Part shown: piece by piece, positions 1 through 7,978 of the stretch
How positions within the stretch are numbered: position 1 is the stretch's first letter
Layout of the letters: each line of letters opens with the position of its first letter
Assembly (NCBI RefSeq): GCF_009184635.1
Contig: NZ_WELI01000002.1
Span: 620,001-684,000, forward strand
DNA from: Rudanella paleaurantiibacter
Lineage (GTDB): Bacteria > Bacteroidota > Bacteroidia > Cytophagales > Spirosomataceae
Direction: 5' to 3'
Length of the DNA stretch: 64,000 bases
Notes under the pieces: model-generated
What the model saw: only the letters and a program-made list of their open reading frames with translations
Databases searched by the model: none
What the model was told of the DNA's origin: nothing
Translations under genes and position numbers: made by a program

Positions 1-180
<180 letters not shown>

Positions 181-263
181 CCGTTTCGGCAAACGGCAGG
201 CTCTAAGTGAGATTCGCGCCGTAACGGCCTTACTAAAGGCATCACCCCACCTGAAGTTTACGT

Positions 264-1565
264 ATGGAAACACCCTCGGTTTGCATCATCGGCGCTGGGT
301 CATCAGGCATTGTAGCCGCTAAAACGCTCCATGAGCACGGCATTCGTTTCGATTGTTTCGAGAAGGGGTCGGCTGTTGGGGGCAACTGGCGGTACAATAA
401 CGACAACGGCATGTCGTCGGCGTACCGGTCACTGCATATCAATACGAACCGCGACATCATGGCCTACTCCGACTACCCGATGCCGCGCGATTACCCCATG
501 TTTCCGCACCATAGCCAGATTATCCGGTACTTCGACAGCTACGTCGATCATTTCGGAATCCGGCCCTTTATCCAGTTTAAGACCTCGGTAGAGCGGGTAT
601 GGCCGGCCGACGGGGGCTATTGGGTACAAACCGAATCGGGTGGGGCTCGGCAAACCCGCTGGTACCCACACGTGATTGTGGCCAACGGGCACCACTGGCA
701 TCCGCGCTACCCAACCCCACCGTTTCCGGGTACGTTTACGGGCGAAACCCTGCACTCGCACGATTACAAAACACCGGATCAGATAGCGGGCCGTAAGCTG
801 CTGATTGTGGGCATTGGGAATTCGGCGGTCGATATTGCCTGCGAAGCCGCCCGGCAATACAACGAACCCGTGACCATCTCGACCCGCAGCGGGGCCTACA
901 TTCTGCCCAACTGGCTGCTGGGCCGACCGTTCGACTCGCTGGCGAACCCGCTCACGTCGCGGTTGCCGCTGAGCCTGCAACGGTTACTGCTCCGGGCATC
1001 GTTGCTACTGGCACGGGGCCGTCAGTCGGCCTACGGAGTACCAGTACCCAATCGCCCGCTCCTGAGCGAGCACCCTACCATTTCGCAAGACTTACTGAAC
1101 GTAAGTGGCCGGGGCCTTGTTCGATTTAAACCCGACATTCGGGCGTTTTCGGGGCATGAGGTAACCTTTACCGATGGCTCCCGCGACACCTTCGACATGC
1201 TCATTTACGCCACTGGGTATCAGGTTTCGTTTCCGTTTTTCGACTCGGACTTTATATCCGCCGGAGACACCAACAATTTGCAGCTTTACCACCGGGTTAT
1301 TCACCCCGACCACCCCGGTCTGTATTTTCTGGGCCTGATTCAACCCTTAGGAGCTATCATGCCACTGGCCGAATTACAGGCCCAATGGATTGCCCGTTTG
1401 CTAACCGGCCACTGTAGTCTACCCAACCGGGCCGAGATGCTTCGTTCTATTCAGGAACAGGCTAACCGGAATAGCCGCCGGTACAAGCCGTCGGCACGGC
1501 ACACGTTACAGGTTGACTTTTATCCGTACAAACGGCTACTTGAGCGCGCCATGCAAACCCGCTGA
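264..1565 (+). CDS. Flavin-containing monooxygenase (FMO-like)
   Basis: A 433-residue FAD- and NADPH-dependent monooxygenase. The N-terminus carries the FAD-binding Rossmann motif GAGSSG (residues 10-15). The FMO fingerprint FxGxxxHSxxY is seen as FTGETLHSHDY (158-168), and a second dinucleotide motif GIGNSA (about 183-188) should bind NADPH. Length fits class B flavoprotein monooxygenases, which put one oxygen atom on soft nucleophiles (N or S) or ketones; the substrate is not predictable. The start ATG at 264 is 83 bases after the upstream SDR stop, on the same strand, so the two oxidoreductases may be co-transcribed. An Rrf2 regulator follows after 227 bases. No signal peptide is present, so a cytoplasmic location is inferred. 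Confidence 0.88.
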   Translation: METPSVCIIGAGSSGIVAAKTLHEHGIRFDCFEKGSAVGGNWRYNNDNGMSSAYRSLHINTNRDIMAYSDYPMPRDYPMFPHHSQIIRYFDSYVDHFGIRPFIQFKTSVERVWPADGGYWVQTESGGARQTRWYPHVIVANGHHWHPRYPTPPFPGTFTGETLHSHDYKTPDQIAGRKLLIVGIGNSAVDIACEAARQYNEPVTISTRSGAYILPNWLLGRPFDSLANPLTSRLPLSLQRLLLRASLLLARGRQSAYGVPVPNRPLLSEHPTISQDLLNVSGRGLVRFKPDIRAFSGHEVTFTDGSRDTFDMLIYATGYQVSFPFFDSDFISAGDTNNLQLYHRVIHPDHPGLYFLGLIQPLGAIMPLAELQAQWIARLLTGHCSLPNRAEMLRSIQEQANRNSRRYKPSARHTLQVDFYPYKRLLERAMQTR

Positions 1566-1622
1566 GCGCAGTCAGTGCACATCGGCCTGCATTAAAATAT
1601 AGTAAAAGCAGGTTACTAAAAC

Positions 1623-1634
1623 CCGTTTAAACGG
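1623..1634. promoter_or_regulatory. 12-bp palindrome upstream of the Rrf2 gene (possible operator)
   Basis: CCGTTTAAACGG is a perfect palindrome in the 227-base gap between the monooxygenase and the Rrf2 regulator. Rrf2 proteins are dimers and often bind palindromes near their own gene, so an operator role is possible. A single 12-bp palindrome in AT-rich sequence could also be chance. The rest of the gap is AT-rich and holds no other structure I can support. Confidence 0.2.
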
Positions 1635-1792
1635 AAAACAAAAGCGTGGTAACGAAAAACTTGGCCCGAATAGTATATGAAAAGTTGCCATAAACTAAAC
1701 CACACGCTAACTTGCCCGATTGAAACGGTAAGTCAAGTTCAGTAATAGTTGCCGCTCAACTATAACTCTTAATCCACAAGTACCGTAACGCA

Positions 1793-2293
1793 ATGATTTC
1801 TAAAAAAGCTAAGTATGCCATAAAGGCCTTGAAGGTCTTGACGGAGGAATACGGGAAAGGCCCCGTACTCATTTCTTACATCTCAGCCAAAGAGAATATT
1901 CCGAAGAAATTTCTGGAGGCCATTCTGCTCGAACTCCGTAACCACGGGATTCTTCAAAGCCAGAAAGGTAAAGGCGGAGGGTATCTGCTTCGGGTTGATC
2001 CCGCTCGCGTAAATCTGGCACAGGTACTACGCGTGATTGATGGCCCCATTGCCCCAACTCCCTGCGTATCGCTGAATTTCTATGTGAAGTGCGACGACTG
2101 CGAAGATGAAGTAACGTGTGCGCTCAAACCCATTATGGAGCGCGTTCGGGATGCTAATCTCGGCGTGTACGAAAACACAACGCTGCTCTCGTTCCAAAAT
2201 CCGTCGATGCTCGAAACCAAGGAGATTCCTATCGGGGGAGCTGCCAACGACCTGACCAGTGAGGGTGAAGGAGCCGGCCGACTAACTGCTTAA
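1793..2293 (+). CDS. Rrf2 family transcriptional regulator with four cysteines
   Basis: A 166-residue winged-helix DNA-binding protein of the Rrf2 family (IscR, NsrR, CymR, RsrR relatives). Residues 1-80 hold the winged helix, with the wing GKGGGYLL at 59-66. After the dimerisation helix comes a cysteine cluster at residues 91, 100, 103 and 109. IscR-type members bind a [2Fe-2S] or [4Fe-4S] cluster with three cysteines in this region, so this protein probably senses redox state, NO or Fe-S supply. Four cysteines is one more than the minimum. The last 30 residues look unstructured. The gene ends at a strong terminator. Its target may be the upstream oxidoreductases, but no iron-sulphur assembly genes are nearby. 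The family is certain; the signal is inferred. Confidence 0.9.
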   Translation: MISKKAKYAIKALKVLTEEYGKGPVLISYISAKENIPKKFLEAILLELRNHGILQSQKGKGGGYLLRVDPARVNLAQVLRVIDGPIAPTPCVSLNFYVKCDDCEDEVTCALKPIMERVRDANLGVYENTTLLSFQNPSMLETKEIPIGGAANDLTSEGEGAGRLTA

Positions 2294-2354
2294 ACAGGCA
2301 GACAGTCTATACTGAACATTGACAACCGCCCTTTAGAAAGGCATCATTTCATAT

Positions 2355-2386
2355 AAAAAAACCACGGTCTCGAGACCGTGGTTTTT
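2355..2386. terminator. Bidirectional intrinsic terminator
   Basis: A 32-base perfect palindrome: an A-run, CCACGGTCTCGAGACCGTGG, then a T-run. It sits between the convergent Rrf2 and DUF4301 genes and reads as a GC stem with a U-tract on both strands. Confidence 0.9.
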
Positions 2387-2408
2387 TGTTTTACTCACCG
2401 TAGGGGGC

Positions 2409-3908
2409 TTACTGATGCTCTTCCCGCAGTAAATCGTTTACCGTTTTTACAGGATTGAACGTAATGAGCGGCACTTCCACGAAAATGGTGTTCCAGTCGG
2501 CCATAGCCCCATTCCAGAGGCCGGGCAACTCCTGCGCTTTAAGGTCTTTACCATCTTTCGACTTCTGCGTGATAAACCCGGTTTTCATGTCGCGGTAGCG
2601 CGGTAAATCATACTGTTTGCCGTGCCGGTTTTTCAGGCCGCATACCAGATCAACGGGGTTAAAGTGGGTAGCCGTGTCGAAAATGGCTTTCTGATCGGCA
2701 TTGTCCATATCGAACTGCGCCGACTCGACAATCTGCAACGACGACGAACCGTCGGGGTTCATGGCCCAGAATGGCCCACCACCCGGCTCGCCCACGTTTT
2801 TCACCATGCCACACACCCGGATAGGCCGGTCGAGCTTGCCTTTCAGGTAGGCAATTTTCTCTTCTTTAGTGTACGTATCGTAGGCCTCGGGATGATTGGT
2901 AAACAGGGTCATTTGCAAAAACTCGTCGGCCTCGGCCACGTAGCCATCGCTCACCTCGTCGGCTTCGAGCAGTTCCTGCAGGCGGAACAGCTGCTGCTGC
3001 GCATCGATCAGAATCATAGCCAGCACCTTCTTGTAGGTAACGGTATCTTCCTTGATATCGTCGGGGACTACGTTATCAATGTTTTTGATGAACACAATCT
3101 CCGAGTCGATGTCGTTGAGATTTTCGATCAGGGCACCATGACCTGCCGGGCGGAACAGCAGCGAGCCGGGGTCGCCATCGGCATTGCGGAAAGGCTCGTT
3201 GTTCAGATCAACCGAGATGGTATCCGTCGATTTTTTCTGCTCCGAGAAGGTCACATCATAGGCAACCCCCAACCAGGCTTCGAAATCTGGCTTTTCTTCA
3301 ATAATCAGCTGCTCAAACCGGTCGCGGTGCTCCGGCGACACCGTAAAGTGCAACCGTACCAGGCCGTTTGAGTTGGCATAAGCCGCGCCCTCTACCAGGT
3401 GCTCTTCAACCGGCGTGCGGGGGCCGTCGGGGTACTGATGGAATTTGAGCAGGCCTTTGGGCAGGTTGCCATAATTGAGCCCTTCTTCGGTGAGCAGGAA
3501 ACGCAGAACGGTAGTCGGCTCGGCGGTTTCAATATCCTGATCCTTGGCAGCCATTGCAGCTTTGAGGTCGTCGTAGAAAGCAAAGTCTTTGATACGGGCA
3601 AAAAACTGCTCGACTGATTTGTCGGTCTTTCCGTCGAGAGCTGCAAAAAGCGACTTGAACATGCGGGTGGCGGCCCCCGAAGCCGGTACAAACTTCATGA
3701 GGGTATAGTCCCCGGCTACTTCATCGTACCGACGCGTGTAGGTTGGCAGTTGCTCTTCGTCAACCCGAACAATGCCGTCGCCGATGGTAGCGGCCCGGAT
3801 TACATTCAGGAAGGGAAACCCATCAATAAAATGCTGTATCTGCTGCTTAATTTTTTCTTCACTAATGCCCTGACTGGCAATTTGTACCTTGTCTTGTTCG
3901 GTAAACAT
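2409..3908 (-). CDS. DUF4301 family protein
   Basis: A 499-residue cytosolic protein that matches the DUF4301 family, which is widespread in Bacteroidota and has no established function. The N-terminal part includes FVPASGAATRMFKSL, a glycine- and basic-rich loop resembling a nucleotide- or phosphate-binding site. A second conserved stretch, GEPGGGPFW, lies in the C-terminal half. No signal peptide or membrane segment is present. The gene stands alone: the Rrf2 gene converges at its 3' end and the DNA glycosylase gene lies upstream on the same strand. A good promoter-like signal is at 3941-3973. The family call is secure from overall sequence; any nucleotidyltransferase-like activity is only a suggestion from the loop. 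Confidence 0.8.
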   Translation of the reverse strand: MFTEQDKVQIASQGISEEKIKQQIQHFIDGFPFLNVIRAATIGDGIVRVDEEQLPTYTRRYDEVAGDYTLMKFVPASGAATRMFKSLFAALDGKTDKSVEQFFARIKDFAFYDDLKAAMAAKDQDIETAEPTTVLRFLLTEEGLNYGNLPKGLLKFHQYPDGPRTPVEEHLVEGAAYANSNGLVRLHFTVSPEHRDRFEQLIIEEKPDFEAWLGVAYDVTFSEQKKSTDTISVDLNNEPFRNADGDPGSLLFRPAGHGALIENLNDIDSEIVFIKNIDNVVPDDIKEDTVTYKKVLAMILIDAQQQLFRLQELLEADEVSDGYVAEADEFLQMTLFTNHPEAYDTYTKEEKIAYLKGKLDRPIRVCGMVKNVGEPGGGPFWAMNPDGSSSLQIVESAQFDMDNADQKAIFDTATHFNPVDLVCGLKNRHGKQYDLPRYRDMKTGFITQKSKDGKDLKAQELPGLWNGAMADWNTIFVEVPLITFNPVKTVNDLLREEHQ

Positions 3909-3940
3909 GGTTTTATAGTATGGTTTCAGGCTTTGCGGGT

Positions 3941-3973
3941 CTAAACTAAGCCATTTAGACGACTACACGCAAA
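3941..3973 (-). promoter_or_regulatory. Bacteroidota-type promoter for the DUF4301 gene
   Basis: On the minus strand, TTTG (3970-3973) is followed after 21 bases by TAGTTTAG (3941-3948), seven of eight matches to TAnnTTTG. The -7 element ends about 32 bases before the ATG at 3908, which leaves a short leader. Confidence 0.5.
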
Positions 3974-3995
3974 AAAAAGAGCACAGGGCCCTCAA

Positions 3996-4817
3996 TTACG
4001 GCAGTGTCTGACAGGAGGGGCAGTACAGGGTAGTGCGCCCACCCACCACCGAACGCTCGATCCGGGTCCGGCAACGCGGGCAAAACTTGTGCGCATCCGG
4101 GTCATCGTGGGGCGGGCGGTCGTCCCACTCGCGGGCATGAATCAGAAACGAACCGGGGAAGTGCCGGTACGTAGCCTCGTGCCGAATGGCGGTTTCGAGC
4201 ACCAGCCGGATAGCCTCATGCAGCGCATCAACCTCAGTATCGGTCAGGGTATGGGTGGGTTTTTCGGGATGCAGCCGGGCCTGATACAGCACCTCGTCGA
4301 CAATCCAGTTGCCCAACCCGGCCGTGGTGGCCTGATCCATCAGCACCGGCTTGAGCGGAGCCTTGCGCCGACGCACGCGCCCGCCAAGTTCTTCGGGTGT
4401 AATGTCGAGCCCATCGGGCCCAATTTTCTTTTCGCGCAGAAAGGCATCGACATCCGTAACCAGTCCCACCCGTTCGAACTTACGGGGGCACAAAAAACCC
4501 AGATTAAAGCCATTTTCGAACCCAAACACGATGCGCGCAAAGCGGGGCCGGTCGAGTGAGGAGTGGTAATACGCCAGGTCGCCGGTCATACCGAAGTGCA
4601 TCCGTACAATAATTTCGGGGTCGTCGGTAAACACAAACAGGTTTTTACCGACCCGGCGGGTGCCAACAAACGAGCGGCCCATGAGCCCCTCGGTGAGGGT
4701 TCCGTAATCGGTAGTCAGGAGTTTTTTATCCTCAACATCGAAAGAAGCAATAGGCTGATGGAGCGACGATGCTTCCAGGTATTGTCGTCTAATTTCTACT
4801 TCGGGCAGTTCAGGCAT
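3996..4817 (-). CDS. Fpg/Nei family DNA glycosylase
   Basis: A 273-residue base-excision repair enzyme that removes oxidised bases and nicks the strand by beta/delta elimination. The mature N-terminus PELPEVE gives the catalytic proline nucleophile (Pro2) and Glu3. Lys58 in RRVGKNL matches the conserved beta-hairpin lysine. The helix-two-turn-helix region is seen as GLGNWIVDEVLYQARLHP. A C-terminal zinc finger has Cys246, 249, 266 and 269 (CPRC...CPSC). Length is normal for the family. The ATG at 4817 is fixed because Pro must directly follow the initiator Met. I cannot separate MutM-type (8-oxoG) from Nei-type (pyrimidine) specificity by eye. The 244 bases upstream, shared with the divergent coiled-coil protein gene, hold no structure I can support. 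Confidence 0.9.
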   Translation of the reverse strand: MPELPEVEIRRQYLEASSLHQPIASFDVEDKKLLTTDYGTLTEGLMGRSFVGTRRVGKNLFVFTDDPEIIVRMHFGMTGDLAYYHSSLDRPRFARIVFGFENGFNLGFLCPRKFERVGLVTDVDAFLREKKIGPDGLDITPEELGGRVRRRKAPLKPVLMDQATTAGLGNWIVDEVLYQARLHPEKPTHTLTDTEVDALHEAIRLVLETAIRHEATYRHFPGSFLIHAREWDDRPPHDDPDAHKFCPRCRTRIERSVVGGRTTLYCPSCQTLP

Positions 4818-5061
4818 ATTGTTCGAAAGATTATCCCCTTCTATACAACAATAGTCCTGGGGGTTCGTTCTGAATAGGTCAATCCGACAGGCATAAATTA
4901 GCTCTTTGGGAACTAATGTTTACATATAACCCGTTAGCTAACAATACATTACTGATAGCCCGAAAAACGCGTTATCTTTCGTGATCTTATTAATCCACTT
5001 AACCCCTTTGAATGATACAGTATTTACAAGTATCCTGTTTAACTGTTAAATTCAACTGATT

Positions 5062-6012
5062 ATGGAGAATAATCCTCAGCAAAAATCGCGGACAAACGGA
5101 GCCCTTTTGGCTGCTCTGATTCTGATGACTGGCCTGGCCGGTGTTTCCAGCTACCTCTACTTCAACACGAAAGAGAAATCGGACAATCAGGAAGTAACTA
5201 TTGCAGAGCGCGTCGAAGAGTTGTCGAATACTCGTGTAAAACTGGACTCTATTTCAACGGCCCTCGACGCCAAGATTGCCGAAGTTCAGAAACTGGGTGG
5301 TAACGTAGAAGAACTGCTGAAAGTGAAAGCCGACCTTGAGCGCGACAAAGACGCTCTTCGCCGAGGCTACGCGTCCTCATCGCGGTCGTTGATTGCTAAA
5401 TACGATGTTAAGATTAGGGAGTACGAAGCGTATCTGGTCGAGAAAGATACCCTGATTGCCAACCTCCAGCGCGAGAACGGCATTCTGGTGACCTCAAACC
5501 AGACTCTGGCGACCGAAAATACGCAGGTCAAAACGGAACGTCAGTTGGCCCGTGATTCGGTAGTGGCATTTGCTGCTCAAAATCAGGAACTGTCGACCAA
5601 AGTGACGCGTGCGGCTGCCCTGAAAGCACAAAACGTGAAAGTGTACGCCGTATCGTCGAAAGGCAAAGTGCGTGACGATGATGCCTACAAAGCCAAGCGG
5701 TTAGACAAAATCAAACTGGTTTACACCCTGCTCGACAACCCACTGACGCGTGAGGAGCCCAAAGACGTGTATGTACGCGTGCTTGATCCCGACGGCGCTA
5801 TTGTGTCAGACATGGCCAATGGATCCGGCACGTTTACAGTAGATGGTAACGAGACGGTTTACACCACCAAGCAGACGGTAAACTACGATAGCAAAGGCCA
5901 AACGGTTGAGCTGTTGTACACCCGTGGTACCGCTTATAAGCCAGGCAAATACACCGTTGAGCTGTATTCAGAAGGCTTTAAGATCGGTGCGGGCGAGTTT
6001 GCTGTTCGTTAA
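5062..6012 (+). CDS. Membrane-anchored coiled-coil protein of unknown function
   Basis: A 316-residue protein I do not recognise by name. A short basic tail is followed by one hydrophobic segment (about residues 13-34), which is either a signal anchor or a single transmembrane helix. Residues 40-190 are rich in Glu, Lys, Leu, Ser and Thr with heptad-like spacing and are probably a long coiled coil. The last 120 residues (from KVYAVSSKGKVRDDDAYKA) look like a beta-sandwich with alternating hydrophobic residues. The layout suggests an inner-membrane protein with a periplasmic stalk and a globular head. The gene is monocistronic: a divergent DNA glycosylase upstream, a perfect terminator downstream. 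A role in envelope structure is inference only. Confidence 0.75.
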   Translation: MENNPQQKSRTNGALLAALILMTGLAGVSSYLYFNTKEKSDNQEVTIAERVEELSNTRVKLDSISTALDAKIAEVQKLGGNVEELLKVKADLERDKDALRRGYASSSRSLIAKYDVKIREYEAYLVEKDTLIANLQRENGILVTSNQTLATENTQVKTERQLARDSVVAFAAQNQELSTKVTRAAALKAQNVKVYAVSSKGKVRDDDAYKAKRLDKIKLVYTLLDNPLTREEPKDVYVRVLDPDGAIVSDMANGSGTFTVDGNETVYTTKQTVNYDSKGQTVELLYTRGTAYKPGKYTVELYSEGFKIGAGEFAVR

Positions 6013-6032
6013 GCATTCCTATTTGTATCAAC

Positions 6033-6065
6033 AAAAAGCCCTGAGCCAATGGCTCAGGGCTTTTT
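6033..6065. terminator. Bidirectional intrinsic terminator
   Basis: A-run plus GCCCTGAGCC, a three-base loop, then GGCTCAGGGC plus a T-run: a perfect 15-bp stem. It lies between the convergent coiled-coil protein gene and the exported lipoprotein gene and can serve both. Confidence 0.9.
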
Positions 6066-6100
6066 GTTTTTGCCGTCTTTGAACACGGGCGGAACCGGAA

Positions 6101-6925
6101 TTACTCTTCCTCCAGGTCATCGGCGCCAAACTGAGCAAACAACGTTCGCCAGTAGCGGGTCACGGTTGGGTTATTGACCCGGCGCGAGGCCGTGGGCTCA
6201 AAGGGCAGCACAATACGGACGCTTGGCGAACCTAAGGCAAGATCACCTAGCTGTTTAGCATCGGCTTTGGCCCATTCGTCGGCCTGTCCGTCATTAGCGG
6301 GTGGGGTTTTATGAAAGTCACGGGCAGTGGCCGAGCCTGCGCGTGTGGGCATGCTTTCGACCATATCGCTGAAATAGTACACGCTCAGCAGTTGGCCGTC
6401 GGCTGCGGCATCGGCAATTACCGACAAGCTCGCCAGAATATCGGTTCGCTGATTCGATACCGCTTCGTTGGTTTGGGCCAGTTTGTTGCCCAGTTGTTTC
6501 CGAAACCGAGCCTTCTCGCGTTGCAACGCCAAATCAAATGCGGCCTGAGCAGCCTCAACGTCGGTGGGGCTGGCATTGGTCACATCGTCCATCTCGGTCC
6601 GCACTGTGAGCGATAGGGCACGCGCTTTGGCCGTGTTTTCGTGAATGTAATAAACCGTAATCTGATCGCCGGTTGTCCGAACGTTGTTCTTTACAATATC
6701 ATCGAGCAGCTGACCGTATTTCTGCGCAGCATATGCCTGATTCGTGTTCAGACTCAGGCTTTTGTCCATAAAAATGAGCGTGTGCATGGGCTCATCGGCC
6801 TTCGGTTTGTCGTTCTCCGACGAACAGGCGCTCAGCACACCCGCCAGCCCCCCGAAGAGCCAAAGCCCATGCCCCAACAACCAGCGTTTGGCGTAGGTAG
6901 GGACGGAAAAAAGAGAAGCGTTCAT
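6101..6925 (-). CDS. Exported lipoprotein-like protein with VWA-like motif
   Basis: A 274-residue protein. An N-terminal hydrophobic stretch ends in GVLSACSSEND, a lipobox with Cys about residue 34, followed by an acidic/polar linker typical of surface or outer-membrane lipoproteins. Just after comes MHTLIFMDKSLSL, where D-x-S-x-S resembles the metal-ion-dependent adhesion site of von Willebrand A domains; the strand/helix pattern after it is compatible with a VWA-like fold, but I cannot confirm the rest of the motif. Its start overlaps the upstream gene's stop by four bases (ATGA, 6922-6925), so the two are translationally coupled and probably work together. The function is unknown. Confidence 0.7.
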   Translation of the reverse strand: MNASLFSVPTYAKRWLLGHGLWLFGGLAGVLSACSSENDKPKADEPMHTLIFMDKSLSLNTNQAYAAQKYGQLLDDIVKNNVRTTGDQITVYYIHENTAKARALSLTVRTEMDDVTNASPTDVEAAQAAFDLALQREKARFRKQLGNKLAQTNEAVSNQRTDILASLSVIADAAADGQLLSVYYFSDMVESMPTRAGSATARDFHKTPPANDGQADEWAKADAKQLGDLALGSPSVRIVLPFEPTASRRVNNPTVTRYWRTLFAQFGADDLEEE

Positions 6926-7866
6926 AACGTCAGTTCCTTGCGCAGCACGCTATCGGCGGGCGCATTGTGGTTCCAGTAATCCGACAGGATCGTTTTCTGT
7001 AAAACCGCCCGAGAAGTCAGGAGTTTATCTTTTGATTTGTAGGTTTCCTCCCAACCCACAATCCGGTGCGGAAAGGCGTCTTCAAACACAATTGTCAGTT
7101 TGCGGCCGTCGGCGGCATAGTCAACCGTATACGCTTTGAGCGAATCACCCGAGAAGGTGCTTCCAGTATAGGCTTCGAGCTGCGCTTTGGCGGCCAATGG
7201 GTCGAGTCGTTTGTGCCGCAACCGCCCCTGCACCGTGCCCGGAATGAGCGTCACATCACCGATAGGCAACTGACCCGGATTCAGGCGGATACGGTTCCAG
7301 AGTTCATCTTCGAGCAGCTGTTTCTTCACCGTGTACTCCTCGTTGGCTTCCTGCTCGAAATACGACCGGCCGTTTACCCGATACCCGTCGTTTTTCAGGT
7401 TCAGCTGCACGTAACTATGCCCGCACCACTCCTGCCCCGACGTGCTCACTTTCAGCGTATTCGGAAACTTGGGGTTTGATATTGGCGTGAATACCGACGT
7501 AAACAGCGAATAATCGTAAATGCCCGTTGTGAACTTACGAACAAGGTTAGTTTTGAGTACCGGAATAGCCCGGTCCTTGCTGGCGTCGGTCTCCGACTTT
7601 ACCTGCGTATCGGTCCGAAAATCTTCGGTAACAAAAATCAAAACCGCCGTGCCCCGGTTAAGCTCTCCGTACTGAGCCTGCTCCAGCCGGTAGCTGTTCA
7701 GTTCGGCCTTGCCTGCAAACCAGTATTCGGAGAAACGGGTATCGACAGCCGCGGCTGGTTTGGCCGGAGGGGTTTGCTGAAAAATAGTGGCTTTCATGGC
7801 TACGGCCACCAGCACGGCCAGCCCAATGGTGATGAGCAGAAAATTATTGATAATACGCTGTCGCAT
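6922..7866 (-). CDS. Conserved exported protein (often mislabelled 'Maf')
   Basis: A single hydrophobic segment (IINNFLLITIGLAVLVAVA) near the N-terminus is followed by a roughly 270-residue extracytoplasmic domain. The stretch DTRFSEYWFAGKAELNSYRL and the following YGELNRGTAVLIFVTEDF fit a Bacteroidota family that pipelines sometimes name 'septum formation inhibitor Maf'; I see none of the Maf nucleotide pyrophosphatase motifs here. I chose ATG at 7866 (MRQRII) because the longer frame to 7908 starts with TTG and lacks support. It is translationally coupled to the downstream lipoprotein. A promoter-like signal lies at 7921-7952. The function is unknown, and an envelope role is inferred from topology. 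Confidence 0.7.
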   Translation of the reverse strand: MRQRIINNFLLITIGLAVLVAVAMKATIFQQTPPAKPAAAVDTRFSEYWFAGKAELNSYRLEQAQYGELNRGTAVLIFVTEDFRTDTQVKSETDASKDRAIPVLKTNLVRKFTTGIYDYSLFTSVFTPISNPKFPNTLKVSTSGQEWCGHSYVQLNLKNDGYRVNGRSYFEQEANEEYTVKKQLLEDELWNRIRLNPGQLPIGDVTLIPGTVQGRLRHKRLDPLAAKAQLEAYTGSTFSGDSLKAYTVDYAADGRKLTIVFEDAFPHRIVGWEETYKSKDKLLTSRAVLQKTILSDYWNHNAPADSVLRKELTL

Positions 7867-7920
7867 AGCTACCCGGTTGGATCGATCTTTTGCCAAAAGT
7901 ACCAACAATACCTAAATTGC

Positions 7921-7952
7921 CCAATGTAGGGGCCAGAACCCCCGCCCTCAAA
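7921..7952 (-). promoter_or_regulatory. Bacteroidota-type promoter for the 6922/6101 operon
   Basis: On the minus strand, TTTG (7949-7952) is followed after 20 bases by TACATTGG (7921-7928), seven of eight to TAnnTTTG. It lies in the gap before the divergent amidohydrolase and would give a leader of about 50 bases to the ATG at 7866. Confidence 0.4.
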
Positions 7953-7978
7953 CTCCAACGTACTCACCCACGACACCT

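Noticed and set aside
2622-3371. 249-residue open frame opposite DUF4301
   Set aside because: Inside a conserved gene on the other strand; no start signal or domain.
6922-7866. Maf nucleotide pyrophosphatase
   Set aside because: The protein has a signal anchor and none of the Maf motifs; the common label looks like a transferred misannotation.
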